DNA of 64,000 bases. Source: Acinetobacter calcoaceticus. GTDB lineage: Bacteria; Pseudomonadota; Gammaproteobacteria; Pseudomonadales; Moraxellaceae. The first letter of the stretch is position 1, and each line of letters begins with the position of its first letter. The stretch spans positions 124,001 through 188,000 of the forward strand of contig NZ_JADVKT010000006.1 in assembly GCF_016508255.1 (NCBI RefSeq), written 5' to 3'. Below, piece by piece: positions 10,701 through 18,610 of the stretch. The notes under the pieces are model-generated. The model saw nothing but the letters and a program-made list of their open reading frames with translations, ran no database searches and was not told the DNA's origin. The translations under genes were made by a program, and so were the position numbers.

Positions 10701-12301
10701 TAGAGATGGACCAATATTCTTCATTAAATCAACTATCGAAATCACTTGCTGAATCTGCATCGGATTTAGTGGATTTCAAAAATACACTATCCGAAAAAAT
10801 CAGAGACACAGAAAGTTTGCTGGTACAGCAATCACGTATTCAGGCCGAAATTCAAGAAGGCCTCATGCGAACACGGTTAGTACCATTCTCTCGATCGTTG
10901 CCTCGTTTACAAAGAATTGTGAGGCAGACTTCTACTGCATTAGATCGACCAGCAGAGCTTTTTGTTAATAATACGGAAGGTGAATTAGACCGAACAATGC
11001 TAGAGCGTTTGGTTACCCCACTTGAGCACATGCTTCGAAATGCAATTGGCCATGGTCTAGAAGATCGTGTGCAACGTAAACAAGCGCAAAAACCAGAAAC
11101 TGGACGTATTGAACTCAATATTCATCGTCAAGGTACAGATGTTGTTGTTACATTTAAGGATGATGGCCGAGGTATTGATATCGAGAAGGTCCGTCAAAAG
11201 GCTCTCTTGTCTGGTTTGATTAATTCTGAACAAGTATTAGAACATCAAGATATTTTACAGTTGATTTTCCATCCTGGGTTAAGCACAGCCGATCAAGTCA
11301 CTCAGATTTCAGGTCGTGGTGTTGGACTAGATGTTGTTCAAAGTGATATTAAGGCTTTGGGCGGACATGTGAGTGTCGACTCTGTATATGGACAAGGAAC
11401 AATTTTTACAATACGTGTTCCAACCACAGTAGCCGTTAGTGATGCCTTAATGGTTAAAGTTGCCGATCAACAATTTGCAATTCCGCTGGCTCAAATTGAC
11501 CGAATTGTTCGAGTTTCACCAACCTCCTTAGAACAGTATTTTGGAAGTACACAAGAATTTTTTGAATTTGAAAATAAGCATTATCCATTACGCTATTTAT
11601 CTGAGTTTGTTGGTAATCAACCGATTCCACGTTTAAGTGGGATGATGTATTCACTACCAGTATTAATGATTAAGGCAAATAATGGACAAACAATTGCATT
11701 ATTGGTTGATCAGCTTATCGGTTCACGTGCGCAGATTGTGGTCAAGCCAATAGGACAGCAGTTCTCTAGTATTGGTGCGATTGCAGGCGCAACTATTTTG
11801 GGTGATGGTCAAGTTTGTCTAATTTTAGATGGACAAAATATTGCTCGCCAAATTCAGTCTACCCGCCGACATAAGCCGCTTAACGAAGCTATCTATAGAC
11901 AACGTGAGTCTGACGAGCGCCGTCTCATTATGATTGTGGATGACTCTGTCACAGTGCGTAAGGTAACCACTCGTTTACTCGAACGTCAGGGTTATGATGT
12001 AGTCACTGCTAAAGATGGTATTGATGCAATTGAACAGTTGGAAAATATTAAACCAGATCTAATGCTGCTTGATATCGAAATGCCGCGAATGGATGGATTT
12101 GAGGTACTTAATCTTGTTCGACATCATGATCTACATCAAGATATGCCAGTCATTATGATTACATCAAGAACTGGCGAAAAACACCGTGAACGAGCATTTA
12201 CGTTAGGGGTTAACCAATACATGGGTAAACCTTTCCAAGAAGAAGACTTACTTCACAATATTGAGGCTTTTTTCATGATACGTGAAGAGGAACTTGCCTA
12301 A
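7793..12301 (+). CDS. chpA: ChpA (PilL), hybrid CheA-type histidine kinase of the Pil-Chp system
   Basis: Central kinase of the twitching chemosensory pathway, 1502 residues. Domains in order: four Hpt phosphotransfer domains, with histidines in HFHTLKGSGRM (H65), ALHTLRGSSAM (near 235), YLHTLKGGANM (near 562) and VHSLKGGSRMVG (near 766); a dimerisation region; an ATP-binding kinase domain (MLRNAIGHG near 1080, DDGRGID near 1123, GRGVGLDVV near 1173); a CheW domain (about 1210-1355); and a C-terminal receiver with phospho-acceptor Asp in LLDIEMPRMDG (near 1426). Pseudomonas ChpA is about 2470 residues with eight phosphotransfer domains, so this is a compact version. It overlaps the next gene by one base (TAATG). 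Confidence 0.95.
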   Translation: MKEILKTLNEAMMLPEDSYSQQDAEFLDIFVEEIEEIFIELQSLIHEWMQSKNIAKLPEIRRHFHTLKGSGRMIGAKSSAELAWTVEDTLNRIINESLRLTPDIQQYVQLVFKFYFFKLVDDFKAKKEHAVDFRALILLGQQLQQQQSLEPALEELLLLSDTLTAETQTGLEVNDLEQESNYLTLQTTIESEHTLAETLVLFMEEAEEHLATIDQFLEQETHQHESYNALIRALHTLRGSSAMAHVEAIFDASTKVEHLFKILLQEELSSHSEEILLLRDYRQFIRQCLDLLAEYCSNEQLDSSLKQFNRVWDDYMEQRGEHSSQLMPPYGLVSQLLQLDVSELLDAELDFEKGIRTEFPHYLERLSEQADLLLQHTQSPAMVGLYEYTNQLKDSYDVLLGRPDLLQLDYVFEIYQKAHQQLIQLFDALAAGQRVSVIEQHQNVLEELKLYTQHIPSLNSEPLENHQEVVESLFSADVEQTAYESSISIESELTDHVVMGQSIHLDRQFMSTEHVNRHFDPELLDIFLEEADELLEGIDTDLNIWVNDQENFAALNNLMRYLHTLKGGANMIQANYIGLIAHELESIYERLIQRQLITSSALIDFIRLVQDDLADRLQIVREQHLDYAASHTIQALKNAGKTYDSLGSTVKETQAESEQYITPELTFEVLQQEAIHNTELNFHEFTSNFEQIGEPNNRVVNHTELEVFDADQGYTDSNQDQDISSVVEQTFMEEAAELLEMADHLLKQWFEQRTNRSVLLQLQRAVHSLKGGSRMVGLETVQAIAYQLENAFEQFALHHFSSNIYDNLLESAIAWLKEAIFKQNYQHFDGLQQSLENIQFIETAIQIPSKLTRTDLFSIEPVMSFVQGDGAEPPPMVGAWEQTQHLERNNEMIRVSADLIEKMIDLSGENSINRSRIEMDLSQFGHTLVEMELAIQRLADQLRRMEGELETQIIAKHGIEHSRYTEFDPLEMDQYSSLNQLSKSLAESASDLVDFKNTLSEKIRDTESLLVQQSRIQAEIQEGLMRTRLVPFSRSLPRLQRIVRQTSTALDRPAELFVNNTEGELDRTMLERLVTPLEHMLRNAIGHGLEDRVQRKQAQKPETGRIELNIHRQGTDVVVTFKDDGRGIDIEKVRQKALLSGLINSEQVLEHQDILQLIFHPGLSTADQVTQISGRGVGLDVVQSDIKALGGHVSVDSVYGQGTIFTIRVPTTVAVSDALMVKVADQQFAIPLAQIDRIVRVSPTSLEQYFGSTQEFFEFENKHYPLRYLSEFVGNQPIPRLSGMMYSLPVLMIKANNGQTIALLVDQLIGSRAQIVVKPIGQQFSSIGAIAGATILGDGQVCLILDGQNIARQIQSTRRHKPLNEAIYRQRESDERRLIMIVDDSVTVRKVTTRLLERQGYDVVTAKDGIDAIEQLENIKPDLMLLDIEMPRMDGFEVLNLVRHHDLHQDMPVIMITSRTGEKHRERAFTLGVNQYMGKPFQEEDLLHNIEAFFMIREEELA

Positions 12302-12768
12302 TGAAAACCAATCTAAGTACATCATTAATTAATGAAATGGATCAGCAAGAACTTCAACATTTAATTACTGTTTCAACTGGTTTTATTGATGCATATATTA
12401 TTGAATGTAATCAGCAAGTGCCGATGCTATTGCCACAAAACGTAGTGTTATCAGCTATGGATGTTAAAAATGGTATCAAGCATATTGAATGGCATGACGT
12501 AAAACTTCCTGTTTATTCCGTGCATAATGAAATTGAGTCGGGAGCGGTGGCATTGGTTATTGAAAGTGAAGATATCAGCCAACGTTTTGCACTAATGTGT
12601 AAATCAATGCCAGTTTCAGTTCGGTTACGTATTTCTGAAGTCGTAGATGAAAATGAAGATATACAACACGCTTTACAGCACCCGACTGTATTTAAATACG
12701 TGCGTATGGAGAATCAACGCTACCACGTACCTAATTTACAATATATCCAAGACACACTTCATCTATAA
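12301..12768 (+). CDS. ChpC-like, reduced CheW-fold protein
   Basis: A 155-residue protein translationally coupled to chpA through a one-base stop/start overlap. It reads as a reduced ChpC/CheW protein: LLPQNVVLSAM, then WHDVKLPVYSVHNE, then a block GAVALVIESE ... FALMCKSMPVSVRLRISEV and a C-terminal YHVPNLQYIQ. Compared with Pseudomonas ChpC the WLLG-like loop between the first two blocks appears to be missing. Position after chpA and the residual pattern suggest an accessory adaptor of the same array. No transmembrane segment or signal is seen. The ChpC link is my reading of the pattern and needs a profile search. Confidence 0.6.
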   Translation: MKTNLSTSLINEMDQQELQHLITVSTGFIDAYIIECNQQVPMLLPQNVVLSAMDVKNGIKHIEWHDVKLPVYSVHNEIESGAVALVIESEDISQRFALMCKSMPVSVRLRISEVVDENEDIQHALQHPTVFKYVRMENQRYHVPNLQYIQDTLHL

Positions 12769-12770
12769 AA

Positions 12771-12797
12771 AAAGGAACTCATTTTGAGTTCCTTTTT
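12771..12797 (+). terminator. terminator shared by the pil-chp operon and dapE
   Basis: AAAGGAACTC (12771-12780) pairs perfectly with GAGTTCCTTT (12786-12795) around a 5-base loop, with T runs on both strands. It closes the convergent pil-chp and dapE transcripts. Confidence 0.85.
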
Positions 12798-12802
12798 AAT
12801 TT

Positions 12803-14049
<1,247 letters not shown>

Positions 14050-14064
14050 AGTGACAACTTTAAC

Positions 14065-14205
14065 TTACATTTTATCTTGTGTTTTTTCAGCAGTATTCGT
14101 TACAGCATTACCTGCTTTAGAAACATCTTTACCAAAACCCTTAAATGTATTACAGCCTGTTAAAACAACAGCAATCATTACAGAAGCAGCTAAAACTTTT
14201 TTCAT
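14065..14205 (-). CDS. entericidin-like small lipoprotein
   Basis: A 46-residue product beginning MKKVLAASVMIAVVLTGCN: a lipoprotein signal with lipobox VLTGC (lipidation at the Cys of residue 18), followed by about 28 residues rich in Gly, Lys, Asn and Thr (FKGFGKDVSKAGNAV). This is the build of the EcnA/EcnB entericidin family. The second ATG of an ATGATG pair was chosen because GGAG lies six bases before it; the other start (14208) adds one Met. In E. coli the pair acts as a stationary-phase toxin/antidote; here a single gene is present, so a structural or stress role is equally possible. Confidence 0.85.
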   Translation of the reverse strand: MKKVLAASVMIAVVLTGCNTFKGFGKDVSKAGNAVTNTAEKTQDKM

Positions 14206-14330
14206 CATTTTCTCCGTTTAAATTTAATAATGAAGTAAATTTAGATTAAAAAACAAACGTAAAAAGAAACATGACTGTTTAATAGTAAAAACGTTATAAA
14301 ATGTTTCTGGAAGATTAAAGTTATTGTTAA

Positions 14331-15212
14331 TTATTTAAATTTCTGCATTGAGGGCTTAAATTTTAAATGTAAAGGGTGTCTAAACATATAAAACTGTGCC
14401 TCCTGACCATTTTTACAATATAACCCGTCTGTCCACCAATGTGCTGGAGCTGAGCTGGGAGACTTATTGGGACACAGCCATTCCTGCCTTTCTAATCGAT
14501 AAAAAGAAGAATGAGGAATTGTGGTTCCCCAATACCCCAAACGACGATTTAAATTTATCCAGTCGGGTAGTGACTGTTCAGAACTTAACTTTGCAGGCAG
14601 ATATAGTTGACCTTTCAAAACCGCAAAACGTTGCTGAATTTCAAAATTTAATGCTTGAGAAAATTGAAATTGCTTATTGGTAAAGTGATAAAGTTTTGTG
14701 CTTAACGTATCCTCACGATTTAAACCAGTCCACTGTTCTAAAAGCAAATCGGCTTCACCTAGATAATATTTTAATGCTACTTCCCAGTGCTCAATTTGCT
14801 GAGAATCCTTATTTAGAATTAAAAAATCTAACTCACCTAAGGTTTTAGAACCGTCAATTTTTTGAATACTATGACCTAGTAGTTGATAGGGGTGATATTT
14901 ATCTTCTTGTAGCCAAAACCAAAGTAAATTTTCAAAGCGTAGACCTAAACGAGTACTTTTAAGCTGCGATAAAAACTGAAGTAAAGGTTCTGGTGACTTA
15001 TCCAGTTGTTTCAAACGTGGTAAATAGTTTTGAAAATGACTTTCCCAGACTTCGTTCGGATGTAGCTTAAAATGATGCTGGATCAATAAACTTTTTGGTA
15101 CTTGGCAAAGTAAATTTGGACTCGCAATACAAAAAGCGAGTTGTCGCACAATTGGATGTTGAAATTGTAACCATGGTTCGAAATAGGAAGTTTTAACTGA
15201 CGCAATATTCAT
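14331..15212 (-). CDS. DUF1853 family protein
   Basis: Cytoplasmic protein of 293 residues with no signal or membrane helix. The N-terminal QHPIVRQLAFCIASPNLL matches the conserved opening of DUF1853, and the middle part (RLGLRFENLLWFWLQ, then GELDFLILN and HWEVALKYYLG) has the E-D-E-x-K spacing reminiscent of PD-(D/E)XK nuclease-like folds; that structural comparison is inference. Function is unknown. It is divergent from the DUF454 gene, which it faces across a 103-base promoter region. Confidence 0.8.
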   Translation of the reverse strand: MNIASVKTSYFEPWLQFQHPIVRQLAFCIASPNLLCQVPKSLLIQHHFKLHPNEVWESHFQNYLPRLKQLDKSPEPLLQFLSQLKSTRLGLRFENLLWFWLQEDKYHPYQLLGHSIQKIDGSKTLGELDFLILNKDSQQIEHWEVALKYYLGEADLLLEQWTGLNREDTLSTKLYHFTNKQFQFSQALNFEIQQRFAVLKGQLYLPAKLSSEQSLPDWINLNRRLGYWGTTIPHSSFYRLERQEWLCPNKSPSSAPAHWWTDGLYCKNGQEAQFYMFRHPLHLKFKPSMQKFK

Positions 15213-15315
15213 ACATTCAATACTCGAAGTAATTCATCCTAATTTCATAGCGGATCAGCGAACAATATTATAAAAACACTTTATACTAATTCTAACAACA
15301 GGTTAAGGTTTATAT

Positions 15316-15687
15316 ATGCGAACATTGTTCTGGCGCTCCTTGGTGGTGATTTTTATCACGCTTGGCATTATTGGAGCAATTTTACCAGGTATGCCGACAA
15401 CAGTGTTTCTGATTCTGGCTGCTTGGGCTGCATCAAAAGGTTGGCCGCAAATGGATGAGTGGTTATTAAATCATCCTAAATATGGACCAACTCTACGCGA
15501 TTGGCGAGCCCATGGTACAGTACCTCGTAAAGCGAAGTGGATTGCGAGCATAATGATGGCAATCAGTGGCATGATAATGCTATTTACTTCAGCACCTTTT
15601 TTGGTCAAGGTTTTTACTGATACTACCATGTTGATCGTTGCAGTTTGGTTATGGTTACGTCCTGAACCAAAAGACAAAGAACAGTAA
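15316..15687 (+). CDS. YbaN family (DUF454) inner membrane protein
   Basis: A 123-residue membrane protein. Family marks are the opening hydrophobic helix followed by GAILPGMPTTVFLILAAW, a WLLNHPKYGPTLRDW motif, and the basic KAKW before two C-terminal helices. Four membrane segments are likely. The function of DUF454 proteins is not established. It stands alone between divergent DUF1853 and the downstream YkuD gene, from which it is separated by about 130 bases. Confidence 0.85.
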   Translation: MRTLFWRSLVVIFITLGIIGAILPGMPTTVFLILAAWAASKGWPQMDEWLLNHPKYGPTLRDWRAHGTVPRKAKWIASIMMAISGMIMLFTSAPFLVKVFTDTTMLIVAVWLWLRPEPKDKEQ

Positions 15688-15815
15688 TATTTACTTTTTC
15701 TATCAAATAAACATTACGACTGTATTTAGAAATATGAGTGATTGTTAACGTTTGTTGAAGTGCTACATATAATAAGCGTATTTTAATTGGATACTCAGAT
15801 AAGAGAATAAGTTCA

Positions 15816-16319
15816 ATGTCTCAATTTAAGCTCGAGGACGCGGATGTTCTCATCGATTTGGCAAATCAAACACTAGCTTTGCCTAAATATAATAAGTTTT
15901 ATGTTATTTCCACAGGAAAAAATGGAATTGGCGAACAGGAAAATACGGGTAAAACTCCACGAGGTTGGCATAGAGTGGCGCAGAAATTTGGTGCTCAATC
16001 TCCTAAAAATGCAGTTTTTATTGCGCGTAAACCAACAGGAGAGGTCTATAACACCGAATTAGCTACCGAATATCCTGAACGGGACTGGATCCTTTCTCGC
16101 ATTCTCTGGTTAGATGGCTTAGAAAATGGATTTAATAAAGGGGAGGGCTGCGACACGATGCAGCGTTACATCTATATTCATGGAACTCCAGATACACAAC
16201 CAATGGGTGTACCAATGTCACATGGCTGTATTCGAATGCGTAATGAAGAAATCATTGAATTATTTGATTTGGTTCCAGAGGATGCACTAGTTTATCTTTC
16301 TGAACAATCTTTAGCCTGA
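15816..16319 (+). CDS. elsL: cytoplasmic YkuD-domain L,D-carboxypeptidase, ElsL-like
   Basis: A 167-residue YkuD-fold enzyme. The catalytic signature is complete: H122 in YIHGTPD and H136/C138/R140 in SHGCIRM. There is no signal peptide or membrane anchor, unlike periplasmic L,D-transpeptidases. In A. baumannii a cytoplasmic YkuD protein, ElsL (earlier LdtK), trims the terminal D-Ala from recycled tetrapeptides, and loss of it harms the elongasome; this protein fits by domain and location. The symbol rests on that resemblance, not on an alignment. The gene is monocistronic, with no clear hairpin in the 200 bases before the tRNA array. Confidence 0.75.
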   Translation: MSQFKLEDADVLIDLANQTLALPKYNKFYVISTGKNGIGEQENTGKTPRGWHRVAQKFGAQSPKNAVFIARKPTGEVYNTELATEYPERDWILSRILWLDGLENGFNKGEGCDTMQRYIYIHGTPDTQPMGVPMSHGCIRMRNEEIIELFDLVPEDALVYLSEQSLA

Positions 16320-16470
16320 GTGATGGTTTTATTTCTTATTGTTTAGCTCTATGAATGTAGGAAATATTGAAATAAGTGTTTAAATAAAATACAAAAAATT
16401 GTTTTTTACTTAATAATGACTTATTTTTAATCATTCATTCGCATTTTTTTAAAAAGAAGTCGAAAAGCGT

Positions 16471-16498
16471 TTGACACCTGTTAAAGATTCTCTATAAT
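16471..16498 (+). promoter_or_regulatory. sigma70 promoter of the tRNA array
   Basis: TTGACA at 16471-16476 and TATAAT at 16493-16498, both consensus, with a 16-base spacer. The first tRNA starts 28 bases after the -10 box, leaving a short leader for RNase processing. Confidence 0.9.
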
Positions 16499-16525
16499 GC
16501 ACCTCACAAACGATGAAGACGTTAA

Positions 16526-16601
16526 GGGCGCTTAGCTCAGTTGGTAGAGCGTCTGCCTTACAAGCAGAATGTCGGCGGTTCGATCCCGTCAGCGCCCACC
16601 A
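16526..16601 (+). tRNA. tRNA-Val (anticodon TAC), copy 1
   Basis: 76 bases including encoded CCA. Acceptor GGGCGCT pairs with AGCGCCC; the anticodon loop CTTACAA carries TAC; the T-arm contains GTTCGATCC. First member of a six-gene array. Confidence 0.97.
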
Positions 16602-16625
16602 AGCCTTTACGTTAAGCTCTCAAGT

Positions 16626-16702
16626 GCAGCGGTAGTTCAGTTGGTTAGAATACCGGCCTGTCACGCCGGGGGTCGCGGGTTCGAGCCCCGTCCGCTGCGC
16701 CA
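16626..16702 (+). tRNA. tRNA-Asp (anticodon GTC), copy 1
   Basis: 77 bases including CCA. Acceptor GCAGCGG pairs with CCGCTGC, discriminator G; the anticodon loop CTGTCAC carries GTC; T-loop GGTTCGAGCC. Confidence 0.97.
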
Positions 16703-16750
16703 CTTTAGACTTAACATCGTTTTACCCCACAATTTTGATATTGTGAAAGT

Positions 16751-16827
16751 GCAGCGGTAGTTCAGTTGGTTAGAATACCGGCCTGTCACGCCGGGGGTCG
16801 CGGGTTCGAGCCCCGTCCGCTGCGCCA
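16751..16827 (+). tRNA. tRNA-Asp (anticodon GTC), copy 2
   Basis: Identical over 77 bases to the tRNA-Asp at 16626-16702, 48 bases downstream of it. Confidence 0.97.
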
Positions 16828-16914
16828 CTTTTCAAATCGAGTTGTGATTGGAAGGAAATTTAAGGTATAAATACCTTAAATAAAAAATTGATAATTTATT
16901 GATTTTTCTTCTAA

Positions 16915-16990
16915 GGGCGCTTAGCTCAGTTGGTAGAGCGTCTGCCTTACAAGCAGAATGTCGGCGGTTCGATCCCGTCAGCGCCCACCA
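16915..16990 (+). tRNA. tRNA-Val (anticodon TAC), copy 2
   Basis: Identical over 76 bases to the tRNA-Val at 16526-16601. The 87-base spacer before it is the longest in the array and contains AAGGTATAAATACCTT, a small perfect hairpin. Confidence 0.97.
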
Positions 16991-17027
16991 TATATGTGAC
17001 CATACTTTACTTTAAAGTATTGTAAGT

Positions 17028-17104
17028 GCAGCGGTAGTTCAGTTGGTTAGAATACCGGCCTGTCACGCCGGGGGTCGCGGGTTCGAGCCCCGTCCGCTGC
17101 GCCA
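17028..17104 (+). tRNA. tRNA-Asp (anticodon GTC), copy 3
   Basis: Identical over 77 bases to the other two tRNA-Asp copies. Confidence 0.97.
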
Positions 17105-17171
17105 TTCTCTTGATTCCCTTGTCTAGAGAATGTAGAGTATAAAGACTGCATTCGTTGTCTTTTCTCATTAA

Positions 17172-17247
17172 GGGCGCTTAGCTCAGTTGGTAGAGCGTCT
17201 GCCTTACAAGCAGAATGTCGGCGGTTCGATCCCGTCAGCGCCCACCA
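17172..17247 (+). tRNA. tRNA-Val (anticodon TAC), copy 3
   Basis: Identical over 76 bases to the other tRNA-Val copies; last gene of the array. No strong intrinsic terminator follows it. Confidence 0.97.
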
Positions 17248-17656
17248 TAATCTCTTCCAGAAATTCAAAATCTTCCTAGATTTAAAATTCTTATTGATCA
17301 ATATTGTAAGCCATCTTATAGACTCATTTACCGTTAGAGTCAGAGTGTAGGTTCAGCTTTTCTATTCTAAAATTAAAGTTTTTATATCCTCAGTGCTTTA
17401 TTGCTTAGAATCATCCATGTCTACAATCTGATAAATTATTCAGTCGATGATTAAATATTGATGTCTTAAACACAGCTAAAAATATTTTCTCTAAAATTTT
17501 ATTGAAGCGTTTATTTTATATTTATATCGCTCTTGGATTTTTATTGTCATTAAATTTGTTCTGTTAGCATTTAAGCATTCAAAATTATATTTCTGTTCAT
17601 TGCTTTAGTCTTTATTAATTCTATTTGTACCCAGAGCTATATTTTTAAAAAATAAA
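17248..17656. other. non-coding AT-rich stretch after the tRNA array
   Basis: About 410 bases without a credible gene. Only a weak, imperfect AT-rich hairpin is seen near 17260-17293, possibly where the tRNA transcript ends. Nothing else recognised. Confidence 0.6.
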
Positions 17657-17684
17657 AAAAACTGCTATTTTTAATAGCAGTTTT
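17657..17684 (-). terminator. terminator of the ydcF-like gene
   Basis: AAAACTGCTATT and AATAGCAGTTTT form a perfect stem with a short loop, flanked by A/T runs on both sides; bidirectional. Confidence 0.85.
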
Positions 17685-17699
17685 GGAAATTATTTACAT

Positions 17700-18485
17700 T
17701 TAATATTCGTTTAGCAGCCATCCACTCGCATAAGCAAAGTATTCACGTAACCATGCATTGTAGCGTGTAGCTAAAGGTGTTTCTGCTGCTACTCCATATA
17801 CCTGACTATAGCCCTGTTTTTTCGCAATTGCGACTGCTCGAGGAATATGGAAATCGCTTGTCACAATAGCGATTGGTTGGTCTAAAGCAATGTGGTGTTG
17901 CGCTAATAGTGGTTTACTATTTTTTAAATTAAGCTCAGTACTGGTACTTTTATCTTCAAGTATCATTCGTTCTTTTGCTAAATGATAATGTTGCTCTAGA
18001 TAACGAGACATGACTAATGCCTCACTTTCTTTTTCTGAAAAATCCAGCCCCCCAGTTAAAACAACTTTTGCTTGGGGCTGTTTAAGTGCCAAAGGGGCAG
18101 CCGTATCTAAACGCTTAGCAAGGATTGTGGATGGTTGGCCATTTTCAACACCGCTCCCCAAAACAATAATTGCTTTTACTGGGGGAATATTATTTGAAGT
18201 ATCTTTATTTTCTTTTATAAAACTAAAAAAATAGCCTAAGCCAATCAACCATATCCAGAAGCATAGCCAGCCAAAACGCCAAAAGGTATGTAAGCGAAAG
18301 TGATAGAAGAAAAAACGCTCTAAATGATAATAAAATAAAGCATAGAGGCAGAAGAACGTTCCTAGAATTAAAGGAACAATTGTGCCAACATGGATTTTAT
18401 TTAGGAAAATTAAAAATAATCCATCTAGAAATAAAATCGAACCAATGATTGCTAAGAAAATACGGATCCACTTACTGACTTGCAT
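17700..18485 (-). CDS. YdcF family (DUF218) membrane protein
   Basis: A 261-residue protein with three N-terminal membrane helices (about residues 8-28, 33-53 and 67-88) and a C-terminal DUF218 domain opening KAIIVLGSGVENGQPS and including VVLTGGLDFSEKESEALVM, MILEDKSTST and IVTSDFHIPRA. This is the architecture of the ElyC/YdcF group; ElyC affects lipid-carrier use in E. coli envelope synthesis. Which substrate this copy handles is unknown. It is monocistronic, with its own terminator downstream and the terminator of the next gene upstream. Confidence 0.85.
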   Translation of the reverse strand: MQVSKWIRIFLAIIGSILFLDGLFLIFLNKIHVGTIVPLILGTFFCLYALFYYHLERFFFYHFRLHTFWRFGWLCFWIWLIGLGYFFSFIKENKDTSNNIPPVKAIIVLGSGVENGQPSTILAKRLDTAAPLALKQPQAKVVLTGGLDFSEKESEALVMSRYLEQHYHLAKERMILEDKSTSTELNLKNSKPLLAQHHIALDQPIAIVTSDFHIPRAVAIAKKQGYSQVYGVAAETPLATRYNAWLREYFAYASGWLLNEY

Positions 18486-18560
18486 TGTGTTTACAGTTGC
18501 AATTTAAATTGCAAACAGTGTATGCAAAATCGTTCCGAATTCAATGCTGATTGAAATAAA

Positions 18561-18595
18561 AAACCGAGTAAAGCATTTAAGTTTTACTCGGTTTT
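18561..18595 (-). terminator. terminator of the PepSY-flavodoxin reductase gene
   Basis: AAACCGAGTAAA (18561-18572) and TTTACTCGGTTT (18583-18594) pair perfectly with a 10-base loop and flanking A/T runs. Confidence 0.88.
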
Positions 18596-18610
18596 CATAT
18601 TTAGATAAGT

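Noticed and set aside
14396..14683. 95-codon plus-strand ORF inside DUF1853
   Set aside because: Antisense to a recognised family gene; no ribosome binding site or motif.
16569..16760. 63-codon ORF across tRNA-Val and tRNA-Asp
   Set aside because: It is a translation of tRNA sequence; the repeated tRNA copies explain it entirely.
17047..17301. 84-codon minus-strand ORF across the tRNA array
   Set aside because: Antisense reading of tRNA-Asp and tRNA-Val; a well-known class of spurious protein.
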